From: a virus
Reading direction: 5' to 3' (one strand)
Length of the DNA stretch: 64,000 bases
IMG/VR virus record: IMGVR_UViG_3300021185_002143
Location: 1 to 64,000 of that record
The notes under the pieces are model-generated. The model was not told the DNA's origin and did not search any database. It worked only from the letters and a program-made list of their open reading frames with translations. Below, piece after piece: positions 10,801 through 18,609 of this stretch. Made by a program: the position numbers and the translations under genes. Every line of letters starts with the position of its first letter. Within the stretch, counting starts at the first letter, position 1.

Positions 10801-13800
10801 AGCACGTAGTTCTCTGAAATAGTTACTGCGGCATCAGATTCAGAAATCTTACCATCGGTAATGGCCTCAATCTCTTGAGCAACAAACCCAGCTTCCACGA
10901 CTCCATTCTGTCTAATTAACTTAGCTACACGCTGACGGATAAATGGCTCTGACTTCTCTACACTTGGCTCAACGACGCCTATTTCTAGTGGGGCGACTGT
11001 CTCTGAATCTACTTCAATAGGATCAGCGTCCTGTTCTGTGGTGGCTTCTTGTGGGAATACAATCGTATTAAGGGTATCCGATCCATCTTCTGATGGGATC
11101 ACTACTCCATTAGACAGGCCAACTACCCTCGAGTAAGTTTTGTCACGGACTTTAACATCTTCCTTAATCGCTACAACTGTAGCTACGTTCCCGCTTGGTA
11201 GTAACACCGAGTCACCTTCGCTTAGGGCCGATACAACTTTAGCAGTAGGTGGTATACTCTGGTCAAACTCTTGCTCACCTTCGGGGACTTCTACTGGCGC
11301 GGGTTCAGGTTCCTGCGTTGGTGTGTCTTCTACTACCTCGGGTTCCTGCGTTGGTGTGTCTTCTACTACCTCAGGTGCCTGACCTTGCTCTTGAGTAGGT
11401 GCCCCAGTTGTCTCAGACCTAGTCTGAGTATACCTGTCGTAAGCTTCGCGAGCTTGATCAACCTGACCCATAGGCACAGTTAAAATTTGTTCTACAATCT
11501 GAGCCGAGGCAGGAGCACCCTTCTCATTTAAACGTGTAGTGACATCATTGATGAAGCCTTGTTGTATCGCTTGTTCCTCAGCTCTTGCCACCGCATCAGT
11601 CGTACCCCTTACGTTTTGGATAACACGTGCTCCCGTAGGCATAGCACCACCAAAGAGACCACCAGCTAAGGAAGCCCAACCAGCACCAGTGATCCGATCT
11701 AGCATCGGTGTGTCCTGATCAGTATAGAAGTCCTGTACTATACCATTGATAAACTCGTCGATAAATTCTTCCGCCCCTTCCTGAGAAGCATCTTTAAGAA
11801 CCTCCCCAATAAACGTATCTTTTAAGCCATACTTAGAGTTGCCATACACGGATTTTTTAGTGGCTTCTTTTAATACACCAGCAAGGAGCTCGTCCTGCTT
11901 GCCAGCATCGGCGACTTGTTTGCCTCTTGCACTAAGACGAGAAATAACATTAGTGGCTTGCTTCTTAGACATACCAGCTAAGAAAGTTTTCTCAGCACCA
12001 GCGGCTCCCATAGCTCCGAAAGATCCCGTGATCAAAGCAGTAAATGATCCTGCCACAAGACCAGCTCCAACCGCACGGTCATGCTTCTCCTCATGAGACA
12101 AACCACTATCTTCTAAAGAGGAATATGTTGTTGCATATGTCATTCCAGCGGATCTGTTAAAAGCGGGGATCGCCATAGCTGGAATAGTATTAAGCTTACT
12201 AGCTTGCAACTTACTGAATTTATCAATAGCTTCCATGGCACCTTTACGGCTAGAACCCGTGGCAGTGACGAAGCCATCCTTAACTAATCTGTTCAATGCA
12301 CTCTCCGCGCTTTCTCGGCCTGTCACCTTAAACGCATTAGTTACGATACCCTTTGCCAATCCTTTTGCCGTTATTTTTGCGCCTGTCTTAGCAGCCAAGT
12401 ATGCGGCTCCACCAGCTCCCGCAGAACCAAGAGAAAGCAAACCTGTAATGGCTACGTCTGTGATAACAGGAGCTACCATCTCGGCGATGTCCTGTCCCAT
12501 ACCCATCTCAACCCCAAACAAACGTGCGGTCTCTCGCCTGTTCTGGTTATCTTTAATCTGATCTATGAGATATCCTTGAGCAGTTTCAGACCCCATAATA
12601 GCTGGTAGCGCAGCGATAGCTGACCCCAACGCATTGGGTATGGACATAGCGACACCACCTACACGAGAAGTGAGTTCACTATAATTATCATCATCCTGTA
12701 CAAATTCTTCAAGGATAGTTCCCTTACTTTTACCCTCTGCAAGACCTACTTGCACGGCTTCTTGCCACTCGTCTTGAGTGTTGCCGCCAGACAAAATCTG
12801 GTTGTATGTGTCAAAGTTATTTTCCAGAGTCAACTTCCTCTGGTTTGTTAGGTTTGTCACCTGATCCTCCGAGAGCTGCGGGTTAGCTTTGATGATCGAG
12901 TCAAACATCTGCTTTCGGGGGATTGCTGCACCGTGTATGACTGGATCTTGGTATCCGTAGTCTTTAAGATTATACTTTAACTTATCGGGCTCATCTTGAA
13001 ATGCCCACATGTTCTGCTCCGCAGCAGCCCCAGCCGCAGCCTGCTCGACGACAACCTTGAGATCATCCATGTCGATGACCTCCCCTTTATCTGACACAAG
13101 GCCAGTCTGCTCTAGGATATAACCTAGGTTCTGCACATTGCTATCGTATACTTTTTTAGCTCGGTCTATCTCTTTCTGATCTCCGCTGGATAAGCTGTCA
13201 TCGTAAGTAGCTAGTGATTGAATCGTTGATTTCCAGTATTTGTTAGCCCTGTTATGTGGGTTTGCTTCTACAGTGTTCTGGTAAGGCCCAAAGAAAACTC
13301 CTTTTCCGTCCGCGTTGCTGTGTATAAGACCTGCCAACATACGTCCTTCACGGTCCACCTGCATGGTGCCTAGTGACGGACCCTCTACATCCTCCTTTGT
13401 CAACAAGACCGTAAGCTTGTCAGCAAGGTCTACATACCGACGTTGTTCAGCATAGGTAGTCCCCTTTAGGTTGATGGGGCTGTTAGCCGCCTCAATCTCA
13501 ATAGCGTCGTTGTAGTCTATACCGAGGTGTTTTGAAGATTCAATGATCTCTTTAGTGCTCATCCCCTTGGCTTGACGGCCAAGCCTTATAACTGAATTTC
13601 CTGTAGAGTCATTGACACGAGCGGCAATTAGGTTTCCTGTATTGACACTATCAATAATAGATTTGTCCCAGTCCTCACTATATGCAACTTCTTCAGCTGC
13701 TGATTTTAACTGAGCTCGTTGTTCAATATATGCTGGGTCTTCGACCATACCCAGCTTTGCGATCGCTTTCTCATTAGCGAGATACGCCGTTGCCTTTTGC

Positions 13801-14180
13801 CACGCGTCCGTGTCGCTAGAGTGAGTGCTGGTTACTAGCTGTAGTCTCGTGTCTAGACTTATTTCTTTGGGGGCATATAGATCCCTTACTTGTTCTTTGT
13901 CCTGACGATCTAGTAAACCTTTTGATTCTAGCGCAGACTCATAGTTGTTGCGTAAATCTATTTCCACCGCCGCATTCCACGTATTATCGTCAAGGTGGTG
14001 TTTCCTTACGTAATTTGAGTACCCTTTTAAATCAGCGGCATCATCCCCTGTGGCGTTTTCTTCTCCCCATTTTGAGAACTTAGAATACGTGGGTGTTGGA
14101 ATTGCCTGAGTAGTATCATAGGCGTCGGAATCTTCACTAGCCTCAAGGGGAGTGAGTAGGTATTTGGATAGATCAGTCAT
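1824..14180 (-). CDS. Giant 4118-residue polyvalent/internal virion protein
   Basis: Single 12.4-kb frame encoding 4118 residues. N-terminal ~500 residues are polar. Residues ~505-740 are Gly/Ala-rich hydrophobic segments (ALGSAIAALPAIMG, LLSLGSAGAGGAAYLAA, GSFGAMGAAGA) that could insert in membrane. About 950 is a Pro/Glu linker with a duplicated unit, then an SH3-like stretch near 990. Two zincin-like segments follow: EEYLH at 1993-1997 with a downstream DEFIAG, and EELAH at 2284-2288. Coiled coil predominates around 3000-3300. The C-terminal ~400 residues resemble the LPD38-type domain of large phage polyvalent proteins (FAPFIRFKAEVPR near 3735). Known relatives are packaged and injected with the DNA. 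No T7- or N4-type RNA polymerase motifs were found. A TAAAAT box lies 6 nt before the ATG, without a clear -35. Confidence 0.8.
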   Translation of the reverse strand: MTDLSKYLLTPLEASEDSDAYDTTQAIPTPTYSKFSKWGEENATGDDAADLKGYSNYVRKHHLDDNTWNAAVEIDLRNNYESALESKGLLDRQDKEQVRDLYAPKEISLDTRLQLVTSTHSSDTDAWQKATAYLANEKAIAKLGMVEDPAYIEQRAQLKSAAEEVAYSEDWDKSIIDSVNTGNLIAARVNDSTGNSVIRLGRQAKGMSTKEIIESSKHLGIDYNDAIEIEAANSPINLKGTTYAEQRRYVDLADKLTVLLTKEDVEGPSLGTMQVDREGRMLAGLIHSNADGKGVFFGPYQNTVEANPHNRANKYWKSTIQSLATYDDSLSSGDQKEIDRAKKVYDSNVQNLGYILEQTGLVSDKGEVIDMDDLKVVVEQAAAGAAAEQNMWAFQDEPDKLKYNLKDYGYQDPVIHGAAIPRKQMFDSIIKANPQLSEDQVTNLTNQRKLTLENNFDTYNQILSGGNTQDEWQEAVQVGLAEGKSKGTILEEFVQDDDNYSELTSRVGGVAMSIPNALGSAIAALPAIMGSETAQGYLIDQIKDNQNRRETARLFGVEMGMGQDIAEMVAPVITDVAITGLLSLGSAGAGGAAYLAAKTGAKITAKGLAKGIVTNAFKVTGRESAESALNRLVKDGFVTATGSSRKGAMEAIDKFSKLQASKLNTIPAMAIPAFNRSAGMTYATTYSSLEDSGLSHEEKHDRAVGAGLVAGSFTALITGSFGAMGAAGAEKTFLAGMSKKQATNVISRLSARGKQVADAGKQDELLAGVLKEATKKSVYGNSKYGLKDTFIGEVLKDASQEGAEEFIDEFINGIVQDFYTDQDTPMLDRITGAGWASLAGGLFGGAMPTGARVIQNVRGTTDAVARAEEQAIQQGFINDVTTRLNEKGAPASAQIVEQILTVPMGQVDQAREAYDRYTQTRSETTGAPTQEQGQAPEVVEDTPTQEPEVVEDTPTQEPEPAPVEVPEGEQEFDQSIPPTAKVVSALSEGDSVLLPSGNVATVVAIKEDVKVRDKTYSRVVGLSNGVVIPSEDGSDTLNTIVFPQEATTEQDADPIEVDSETVAPLEIGVVEPSVEKSEPFIRQRVAKLIRQNGVVEAGFVAQEIEAITDGKISESDAAVTISENYVLDRENNIVGVIDPDTNEQVGVDQDTQDVFTIMEELDERTPEDWERASREAIAEENFERESAKAPIQLELDFTQESDSILDLDVDTSTISPASLDILSPPPTPREVSNLQATGINPDEVTQARSEESYKRVLEEDISEPVLQEEADEVMELSEEIEELVGLGDPNNNAPKIQRLIDLGYPVRINSNRSYGLVLGGGNRHNYSRISDYIAVQVYENSPWIEVAEPVGGRTITTKDTKAATWYHPVEKKSIRRIHRAYVDADGKGVFDNNPLTMALLEEAEIPFSIPLDMDPSDVNEAFEVDYKEGRRVTMIRKPDVLEAMQISTKSKAKKSRDTIEDTSTLEKYMTASYIFSETKVGELAVDVASIPSGPSTMRVIQEGETVSVSEVIESTDSYVSSSLNSSTQGSFFNLMTPRGRVLDENYLSLGSLSVQAEMRYYASTRAVRIEMLRGDSNTSVLPYVQQNKEGKYELNQKNELAARTKILQAFMEFTDLPKNAAGQKRLAKQVAPMLSISRVSDNSLETISNYVLDEILNNQQTSGKMPIVEDVAKLVSTRMGVQQLYDANKRRKNSIQIVEIDAASDGNAGAINFDREVVANYERARIDDLAPNRTDTYMTYDQVATHLENLDKNKAVRAELENLLLNSVFSGTTADRKFVKKASSPKLAVMLQDWLAQGNQNQKVKSFKERLASMQNEDSTQQDPDILRLQNALKVLNVNTASVDGNMSQDSGYKDSFQKNIKNGADAGAFAKENTRVRRSRMAKSRVSQAGQAMARELNRAEANRLGLVSGNPESVINALQNIAKNKSNKQHALVAELLLENPAFIRSVDFDITELNLSKYAGLYTKYTDGSHGVTLNLNGHNGKGLTNVLLEEYLHATLSDAFAKPKDSLSTKQQEAMSRLENLMGEIRQAATDNGYAANSPIMDSLGNIDEFIAGVMLSNELQQEILALGKSKNAKKSFFKRIGDAILRFFERGVTSAEAAEYSDAIVDVITVKAGAGVEASAKTAAKRIAKAAMVRMDRNNMMLRAIGFNNMRGYEDRAQTQRDEDKPLNEREQQALNSSLEQNQLDNEAEVEALIDNLDELDVPDDSLSLTEAQKKLRVIVQHMRNLIPPEVNLAFDTESSGPAKMQGGMVYLNPENIFQLTKDMDVVSSRLLMSAVIEEELAHVASYNAIPQSEIDQLASTLNSREFDRIIDNYFTTNQAKRDDAKALLATEITSDMTPEEKAALEQDILETKRMLVEEHLRSVGQRITRGYTTEEDHAFYKTNPSMMKILFRYVSGLFKRVAAARAMGSIDNKYLSSSINRLVDELRAIKRGYRLAPTHLNFDPNNPDNSFETLAAILNDKMVSDPEDFVAELRAVEGLNALPDIIPKQKIEFVRDLTGGLVDYPEKEEVDSSPQTTTDIRKTLRTSLQARHRRVTDARRSIAEEAYENALKQIPRETDEVPEEFYEAVLDDVRALVEDTMLSGSDISPLTTSENIINTPDVDQQRGILAEYIEGFNHELMNPNTMNLKLGLSALEALDADLYEGLAADFGTSPELTKALDDTFALYIRSLRDIQQAKGSSEVAADDSLLARLNNEVSSGEVTYQAVGTTDVSKLRQALSELEGAGYMEIITDELSLPTSPTMEVAIGEIGSRSLVDFSIDSDGSISVGSMSPITLDDEFFMLGDRVSKGELTNEEADVLSAKIEQLKSEGGRVTPVPNTVPLMVQLIAANGEINAPAIKTQGSGSGQIVNMSRARRNVLTTAVKKAEGMGANKKAKMIQDLQSSGAMTKGYDAWAKWGFENTDKDLSDFKVRLESQLPIHIHNEFSEWLATAAPEEYVRAMVDVVDAQTFNNKDVVMKVGKNLEYSFALLGNVRKVHDNADADVVAYIEDNFKRIQKYHKTQIAELQKMATTSKKTWSVRKVVQSTGGLGLWRNYGWDQQFVFDLGVGSDAMKQFNVKYKPVARRALRSSLEAGSSVEADSINMAGFIKTLEMPVYTTGDYNAPRKWYQRLFRGEVDPRITDLHKNRLAFLRASDLIVTKYKRKMDKLVKKAFNGEPNDYQKEMLEKAMGDAKGIVLTSDTLEAIDTVHEAELKAIRDNKDLTNEQAEAAEEASKLRKRQAVQSEEIIARDEILRTKDEKMAELELLSPELAQHIRDVRKELIQPLSTYIKDNFGLNEELQARLDMNMDFYITRSYRMFTDSNYASKVKKDSAYHEVREAAKKYFEKQYVKDKTAQLVKEKDLTETEAKAQAEAKLRTADDSGHPKGQRMLDEFLESYQPHSMSSLAKNHSESHRIMIDNLKQKKDLDISLRNLLGEYGQDGTVDNLLRTFSTVAKMSANQSFINNVAEMGKAEGFLITQEEREADMDQYELWVPMRNTNETSDGDPLAGFYGPPELRDGFDKTFDRTELRAAQTKSEEVIASFGMFSRAVTGLSMASKTLGSVGFFVRNAFSNMAFFGPSQGYYKAVVDVPWIMMQRAGVKAKGAIRGEQIEEAMIEYTSLGIIGDEVRGQMMLDLMRGKTTPDILMEEQMGVLSKIKKGTKPAKYLYEKAAELASAIDAFYKIGYFEHELKILRKASGEPDSTIPTDEYQLKRMAAKKVKMTAQSHSEAPPFITGLSQSNFAMLFAPFIRFKAEVPRIVMNTYRLSFEEMRSGNKVLRRRGQNRFASMSMMLGVWSTTVPAVLQHIAGIGEEEDESMRAGIPSYLRGHSFWFFRDKETDELTSLDLTFSNPYSLLGDPALRMIEDVRRGEYASGAGKLITGFLTDQYLDPQILASSLIDISENRNSSNDNPIVETRTDDSLTKMTKRMAYVLKEAYGPDIYKRFKKLYESKDVDPTLLRKEDMPLQIMIDQFKPFKAHTVDVEQQYRRYLYELREEYDRVSSQKYKSYSRRPMSEDALGQLYHDEVAKRKIIQNDLVRISRGYRGLGMTDQQIYNTMTSSGVSKRRAKNTFYGVMDKPKLGPKFFKGLYDKSQGANPTMTEEQALNRAGAIYRAMATYKSRYIELDEKF
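11308..11373. repeat. 33-bp tandem duplication in the giant gene
   Basis: Two almost identical 33-bp units (11308-11340 and 11341-11373) encode two copies of an EVVEDTPTQEP-type acidic Pro/Thr linker. The unit length is a multiple of three, so copy-number change would not shift the frame. It sits between the hydrophobic N-terminal segments and the SH3-like region, and is most simply a flexible inter-domain spacer of variable length. Confidence 0.8.
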
Positions 14181-14203
14181 AGCTGAATTTTATGTGGTGG
14201 GGA

Positions 14204-15244
14204 TTATTCTAAATCCCACTGTGTGTTTGTTGGTGGTGGTGAAGTTTGGTTTTCGTTTGATTGTTGTCTGATGGGCTTGAATTGGCTGTTTTCAATGTCC
14301 ATCTCCATAGCATAGGCTGCATCATACAATTCGTCTTGTAAGTCATCGTCAGCTAACTTTAGTTCTCTTACATCTTTAAGAGACTGTTTCGTGATGCGAG
14401 CGTATATACGCTCGAGTTTCTTACGAGATTGGGGCTTGAGGACAGATGGTCCACCAGTATCGCTCGGCTCCTTCATCATAAACTGTTGAGTTTCTGGGTC
14501 AAATGCCAAGCCTCCCTTATCATCACCCGTGTAAGACAAAGAGTCGAGTGCGGAAAATGCGGATTTAACAATCGCATTGTTCTTCGCGATGAAATCAGTT
14601 CTAGCTTTAGCACCAGCCTGTTGACTAATCTTATCCTGTCCTGATCGACGCGCATATTGGGCGAAGTCTAGAGCAGATTGCTCGTCTTCGGTTCTGACAC
14701 CATCCGCGTCAATCATAGCGGTAACCTCATCCACGCCCCCTGATTCAGCATATGGTTTTAGTCTGCTCATATACTTACCGCGCTCTTCTTTTTCTTTGTT
14801 TTCTATCTTAATCCTTTCCTTTTCCTGCAACTCAAGACTCTTATAGGCGGTGCCAATTATCGAAGACCCTAAACCTGAGTTAGCTAGATACGGATTCTTG
14901 AGCTGTAGCTCGGTGAGGGCTTTGGCTTTTGATCCGCTATCCCCCTCGGCATCATTAATGTCATTAATCTGACTTACAAGATTCGGGATACGTGATTCAA
15001 GATCGCGTTCTCGGGCTGCTTTATCCTTTGAATTTTTAAGATCTGCTAATGTAGCCTCATACCGAAGATCACTATTCCTGATAGAAGCTAATTGAGATTG
15101 AATGGTCAACATGTCCTTCATGTCTTTTGTGTCTGGACCATACTTTTTAGCAAGGTACGAGCCTTCACGACTCGATAACCCAGACTTGAAAAAGCTCCCG
15201 CGCATGGGAGCTATGTCACCTTCAAATGAAAAACCTTGTGGCAT
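14204..15244 (-). CDS. Putative internal virion protein, helical
   Basis: 346 residues, ending 23 bases before the start of the giant gene. The sequence is highly charged and helical, with long Lys/Glu/Arg stretches (ELQEKERIKIENKEKEERGKYMSRL) that suggest coiled coil. There is no signal peptide and no recognised enzyme motif. The C-terminus is Pro/Asn/Gln-rich. Its position directly upstream of the giant protein, in the same operon, suggests a partner that is co-packaged or assembles with it, as in other short-tailed phages with sets of internal virion proteins. Confidence 0.6.
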   Translation of the reverse strand: MPQGFSFEGDIAPMRGSFFKSGLSSREGSYLAKKYGPDTKDMKDMLTIQSQLASIRNSDLRYEATLADLKNSKDKAARERDLESRIPNLVSQINDINDAEGDSGSKAKALTELQLKNPYLANSGLGSSIIGTAYKSLELQEKERIKIENKEKEERGKYMSRLKPYAESGGVDEVTAMIDADGVRTEDEQSALDFAQYARRSGQDKISQQAGAKARTDFIAKNNAIVKSAFSALDSLSYTGDDKGGLAFDPETQQFMMKEPSDTGGPSVLKPQSRKKLERIYARITKQSLKDVRELKLADDDLQDELYDAAYAMEMDIENSQFKPIRQQSNENQTSPPPTNTQWDLE

Positions 15245-15246
15245 AA

Positions 15247-15654
15247 TTAATATCTAGTTTCTTGTCCTCGTCGCACCTCATCTGGTTCAGTAATCCCATC
15301 TCCATCACGCCTTGTTCTGTTACGCATGAACTCATCTATCATGTCCTGCATTTGTTGCCCATAATCTATTTCACCTCCTTTTGCTCTCTCCTGAGCGTCC
15401 ACGAATGCTTGCGATTTTACTGTTGGCTCACCCGCTATTTTTTCAGCAGCTGCTCTACGCCTTAGCATACGGGCTCCTTCCTTATCTCCAGCACGTCCTA
15501 GCTTGCGAGCCTCCAACAGCATACGACCAGCTTCGGACATGATTTGTCGAGATGGTGCATCGAGCCCTGTGATGCGGAGAGCTTTAGGCCGTGCGGCTGC
15601 TTTCTGCTTGATGGAAAGCTTCGGTTTGTTCTTCTCGTCTTTGTAATATTTCAT
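15247..15654 (-). CDS. Small basic protein, probable virion component
   Basis: 135 residues, strongly basic, with Arg/Lys-rich helices (KQKAAARPKALR, EGARMLRRRAAAEK) and a charged C-terminus. It is 2 bases from the next gene, so translation is likely coupled. No family was recognised. The gene order, between two other internal-virion-like genes, suggests a DNA-associated or internal core protein. Confidence 0.55.
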   Translation of the reverse strand: MKYYKDEKNKPKLSIKQKAAARPKALRITGLDAPSRQIMSEAGRMLLEARKLGRAGDKEGARMLRRRAAAEKIAGEPTVKSQAFVDAQERAKGGEIDYGQQMQDMIDEFMRNRTRRDGDGITEPDEVRRGQETRY

Positions 15655-15676
15655 GCGTGAGATTAGATGTTTACCA

Positions 15677-16729
15677 TTACGATCTGTTGCGTCGTCTCTC
15701 CTCTTTATCTAGGTCAGCTTGGCTTGTCCTGATGTTGCTCCCTGTTCTGTTTCGCTGTAACCCCCCAGAAGCACCCTGTGTTGTCGCTCTGTTACTCCTC
15801 TGAGAGTCTACTGTGTCTAAAAACTTCCCCATATTTGCACGTCTGTAATCACGCTCTGCTTGCTTATCTAGTTGCTTGTTTGCATAAGAGTCAATTTGAT
15901 CACTACTAAGACCCATGTCTTTACCCATAGCGTAGAAATTGGCTTTGTCTTCGGAAGACGCCGTGGCTGGGTTGTAGTTAGCGGCGTTCAGTTGGGACGC
16001 AAAATCTTTTCTTTTATCAGTTCTTGCCTGATTAGCGATCTTGTTCTGGTTCATGTTGAACGCTCTTTCCGCAGCGGCTAGATTTTGAGGATTATAGTCT
16101 CGGACGTAATCACCTTGATTATTCTTAGTGACTAGTTCACTGGGGTCAAACTTAGGCTGTTTCTTCTCTAAAAAATTATCAGCTTTGGGTGTCGCCGCAG
16201 GTTGAAACTTACCTTCTCGACTTGTAGCCATCACATCATCTACTACGCCAGCGAGATCCACGGGTTCGCTAGCAATCGCTGAAAGTTGGTTTCCTTTGAG
16301 TATACCCTCTGGCGTTGTTGGCGTTGGTGCAGATCCAAATGGCACGGCTGCTCCAAGGGAAGGTGCTTTTGGACCACGAGCCATGTCCATTAACTGCTTA
16401 CTCTTACCGAGACCTTCGTATGCGCTGAGAGAATCTTGCACTGAATTAAACAAGGATGAACCACCGCCCGCTCTGTTTTTTTCCACTACGGCATTATTAT
16501 CGTATTGTCTAAGCTGCTCATCACGAGCTGCTTGGTCTGCACGACGACTCCTAGCTTGTCCCTCAGGCCCACTAAAAAATGACTCGGCTTCCTTGCCTAG
16601 ATTCTTGAACATCCCTTGGAGACTGGCGGATTGCCCCCTTTTGATTTGCTCACGTTTTAAGCTCTCTGACAATTCATCCGCAAATTCTGCAAATGTCTTA
16701 ACTCTTTTATCTTTGTCTTTGTCGGCCAT
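15677..16729 (-). CDS. Low-complexity polar protein, probable internal virion protein
   Basis: 350 residues with many Gln, Asn, Lys, Arg and Ala residues and no recognised domain. It begins MADKDKDKRVKTFAEFADEL and ends with a Ser/Arg-rich tail. It starts about 60 bases after the large terminase stop and has its own promoter-like sequence upstream (16753-16780), so it probably heads the transcript carrying the three internal-virion-like genes and the giant gene. Function is inferred from position only. Confidence 0.55.
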   Translation of the reverse strand: MADKDKDKRVKTFAEFADELSESLKREQIKRGQSASLQGMFKNLGKEAESFFSGPEGQARSRRADQAARDEQLRQYDNNAVVEKNRAGGGSSLFNSVQDSLSAYEGLGKSKQLMDMARGPKAPSLGAAVPFGSAPTPTTPEGILKGNQLSAIASEPVDLAGVVDDVMATSREGKFQPAATPKADNFLEKKQPKFDPSELVTKNNQGDYVRDYNPQNLAAAERAFNMNQNKIANQARTDKRKDFASQLNAANYNPATASSEDKANFYAMGKDMGLSSDQIDSYANKQLDKQAERDYRRANMGKFLDTVDSQRSNRATTQGASGGLQRNRTGSNIRTSQADLDKEERRRNRS

Positions 16730-16752
16730 ATATTAAGTAGGATGTACGTTTT

Positions 16753-16780
16753 AGTATATACATTGTGCCTCCGAACTCAA
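16753..16780 (-). promoter_or_regulatory. Candidate sigma70-type promoter for the internal-virion operon
   Basis: On the minus strand TTGAGT and TATACT are separated by 16 bases. The -10 box lies 22 bases before the ATG at 16729. It sits in the only gap between the large terminase and the internal virion genes. Found by eye; no start-site data. Confidence 0.45.
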
Positions 16781-16788
16781 GGGTAAAT

Positions 16789-18567
16789 TCAAGGTAAGTA
16801 AGCGGCGTCGTTCTGCAGTGCGGCTTTTAGGTGCTTCATCGACTTAGGTGGTTTCCTATAAGCCTGATTTGGATCTTCCTCACGTGGCTCCATAGCGATC
16901 AATCCGTGCCTCTGGCGAGCACAGTCAAGGGCTAGAAACGCCGCATCTGCAAGGTCGGGAGACTGTCCGAGCCTCTGCTTAAACTCTGGCTTGGACTCAA
17001 TCCTAACCTTTAGTGAGCCAGTCTTTACTAGCTCATAGTTCCGACCGACAATTTCCTGAGCTAAATCAGAGTCCACACCAAAAATTTGTCTGGTCCTCAT
17101 GAGCTCCTTGCCCACAAACCACAGCTCTGACACTCGGTTGGTATATAGCTCCAGTCCCGTAAGCTGGCTATTCACTGAGACACGCTTATCTGAGGGTCTG
17201 CCACCAAAGGTAACACGTAAGAATCTAGCCGACCACTCTCCTGCCAATACGTCACAGAAAGATGAACCTGCACCAGTTGCGTCCACCGCTAGATCATCGG
17301 GGGCTACACCCTCCTTCTTACAAATCTTCTTAATCTGCTCGACCAGCTGATATGTCCGTGGCACCGCCTTGTTGGTCGCATCATCATTAAGCTGGTAGCT
17401 CTTACCTAGCTCAAAGACAAACTGACCTGTATCGTCGGTACCTACCTGACCTACATACAGCACGGTCCTGTCACCGCCATTAGTAAAGGCAGGGTCGAGA
17501 CCAGCTACCTTGGTAGGTGATGATGCCCATCGAACCTTATTCATGCACCCGCTCTTGGTTATCTCATTCTCGCTGTAGATACCTTCGTCCTCATCTGAGT
17601 CAAAGAATACAGCTCGCACCATTCGCATATAACCACGGGAGCTAGTTCCCAGTAGCTCACGCTTCTCCGCGATCTGATCGGCACGTGGTAAGTATGGGTA
17701 GATTGTCTCACCTGCTAAGATGTTTGGACTACGCTCACCATCCAGTCGTATGTATTTACCACCCCATTTGGTACGCCAGCCGTCATCGACGTTGGTATCT
17801 ACCGAATCCCAGCCATCCTCTGGCTCAGACCACACGCCAAACGCATCGAACTTCGAGCTCGGGTTGGACATACCGATCATGCGGAACTCGGGGTTTGATG
17901 ACAAGTTGGTCAGACCAGCGTGGACCACAGCCTCAGATATCTCAGATAGCTCGTCACCTATAACAATAACCCGCCTGTTCTTAATACCGATAAACTTACC
18001 TACTGCCTCACGAGTCCTGCTCTTCTCCGCTGCAATAAGCGAAAGACCAGACTTCTCTAGGAGTGTGCCGTGCTCGTTTACGTAAGCTACGTTACCTATG
18101 GAATCCCGAATCCTGAAAGGCATATCATCTATCACTGCCAGTAAGCTGATAATAGAACCCCAGATCCGCTTACGTGCTTCACGCAACGTGGTTGAAGTAA
18201 TCAGGACTAAGGTATCCTTAGGCTGGGATAGACAGTTGATGATAGCGTAGGCCGCCATCGTGTGTGACTTGGATGAGGATGCAGCACCACCAACAGCAAC
18301 AAACTTATTCTCAAGGCAGCTTCGGATGATTATCTTAGCCCATGGGTTTGGTTGCATCAGGGGCTCAGGTAGATCTGGCCTATTCCACAGCACATCACAG
18401 GCTCTCCAGAAGTAATACTCCTTCGCCTTCATCAAGTCGTGGTTAGCAAAACCAAACAGTAAGGCAGTTAGCAAACTAGTTGGTGGTATCTCCATGCCAC
18501 CCACATCCATCTTGGTGCTAGACGGCTTAATGAACGGCTCGTATTTGCTGTCTAATTTAATCTCCAT
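16789..18567 (-). CDS. terL: Terminase large subunit (packaging ATPase/nuclease)
   Basis: 592 residues from ATG 18567; an upstream in-frame codon at 18609 would collide with the divergent gene and is rejected. The N-terminal ATPase half has a P-loop-like GGAASSSKS (93-101) and a Walker B strand ending VIVIGDE (200-206). The second half has an RNase H-like nuclease start (AGLDPAF, Asp358) and later acidic residues (AVDATGAG, PDLADAAF). Large terminases cut concatemeric DNA and pump it into proheads through the portal. The P-loop deviates from the classical GxxxxGKS by having Ser in place of the last Gly. The gene is divergent from the putative small subunit. Confidence 0.85.
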   Translation of the reverse strand: MEIKLDSKYEPFIKPSSTKMDVGGMEIPPTSLLTALLFGFANHDLMKAKEYYFWRACDVLWNRPDLPEPLMQPNPWAKIIIRSCLENKFVAVGGAASSSKSHTMAAYAIINCLSQPKDTLVLITSTTLREARKRIWGSIISLLAVIDDMPFRIRDSIGNVAYVNEHGTLLEKSGLSLIAAEKSRTREAVGKFIGIKNRRVIVIGDELSEISEAVVHAGLTNLSSNPEFRMIGMSNPSSKFDAFGVWSEPEDGWDSVDTNVDDGWRTKWGGKYIRLDGERSPNILAGETIYPYLPRADQIAEKRELLGTSSRGYMRMVRAVFFDSDEDEGIYSENEITKSGCMNKVRWASSPTKVAGLDPAFTNGGDRTVLYVGQVGTDDTGQFVFELGKSYQLNDDATNKAVPRTYQLVEQIKKICKKEGVAPDDLAVDATGAGSSFCDVLAGEWSARFLRVTFGGRPSDKRVSVNSQLTGLELYTNRVSELWFVGKELMRTRQIFGVDSDLAQEIVGRNYELVKTGSLKVRIESKPEFKQRLGQSPDLADAAFLALDCARQRHGLIAMEPREEDPNQAYRKPPKSMKHLKAALQNDAAYLP

Positions 18568-18573
18568 TAATGA

Positions 18574-18602
18574 TTGAATACATTGTAAATACAAACTATA
18601 CT
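18574..18602 (+). promoter_or_regulatory. Leaderless-type promoter for the putative small terminase
   Basis: TTGAAT, a 17-base spacer and TATACT, with the -10 box ending 7 bases before the ATG at 18610. Transcription would start at or next to the first base of the ATG. The region is only 42 bp wide and also carries the 5' end of the divergent terL. Confidence 0.6.
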
Positions 18603-18609
18603 CCAACAC

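Noticed and set aside
2036-12561. Numerous short frames opposite the giant gene
   Set aside because: They lie antisense to a continuous 12.4-kb frame, have no promoter-like or leader pattern and no recognisable domain. Treated as shadows.
1824-14180. N4-type virion RNA polymerase in the giant protein
   Set aside because: Size and position recall N4 gp50, but no TxxGR, palm Asp or HD-type polymerase motifs could be found, and the C-terminus looks LPD38-like.
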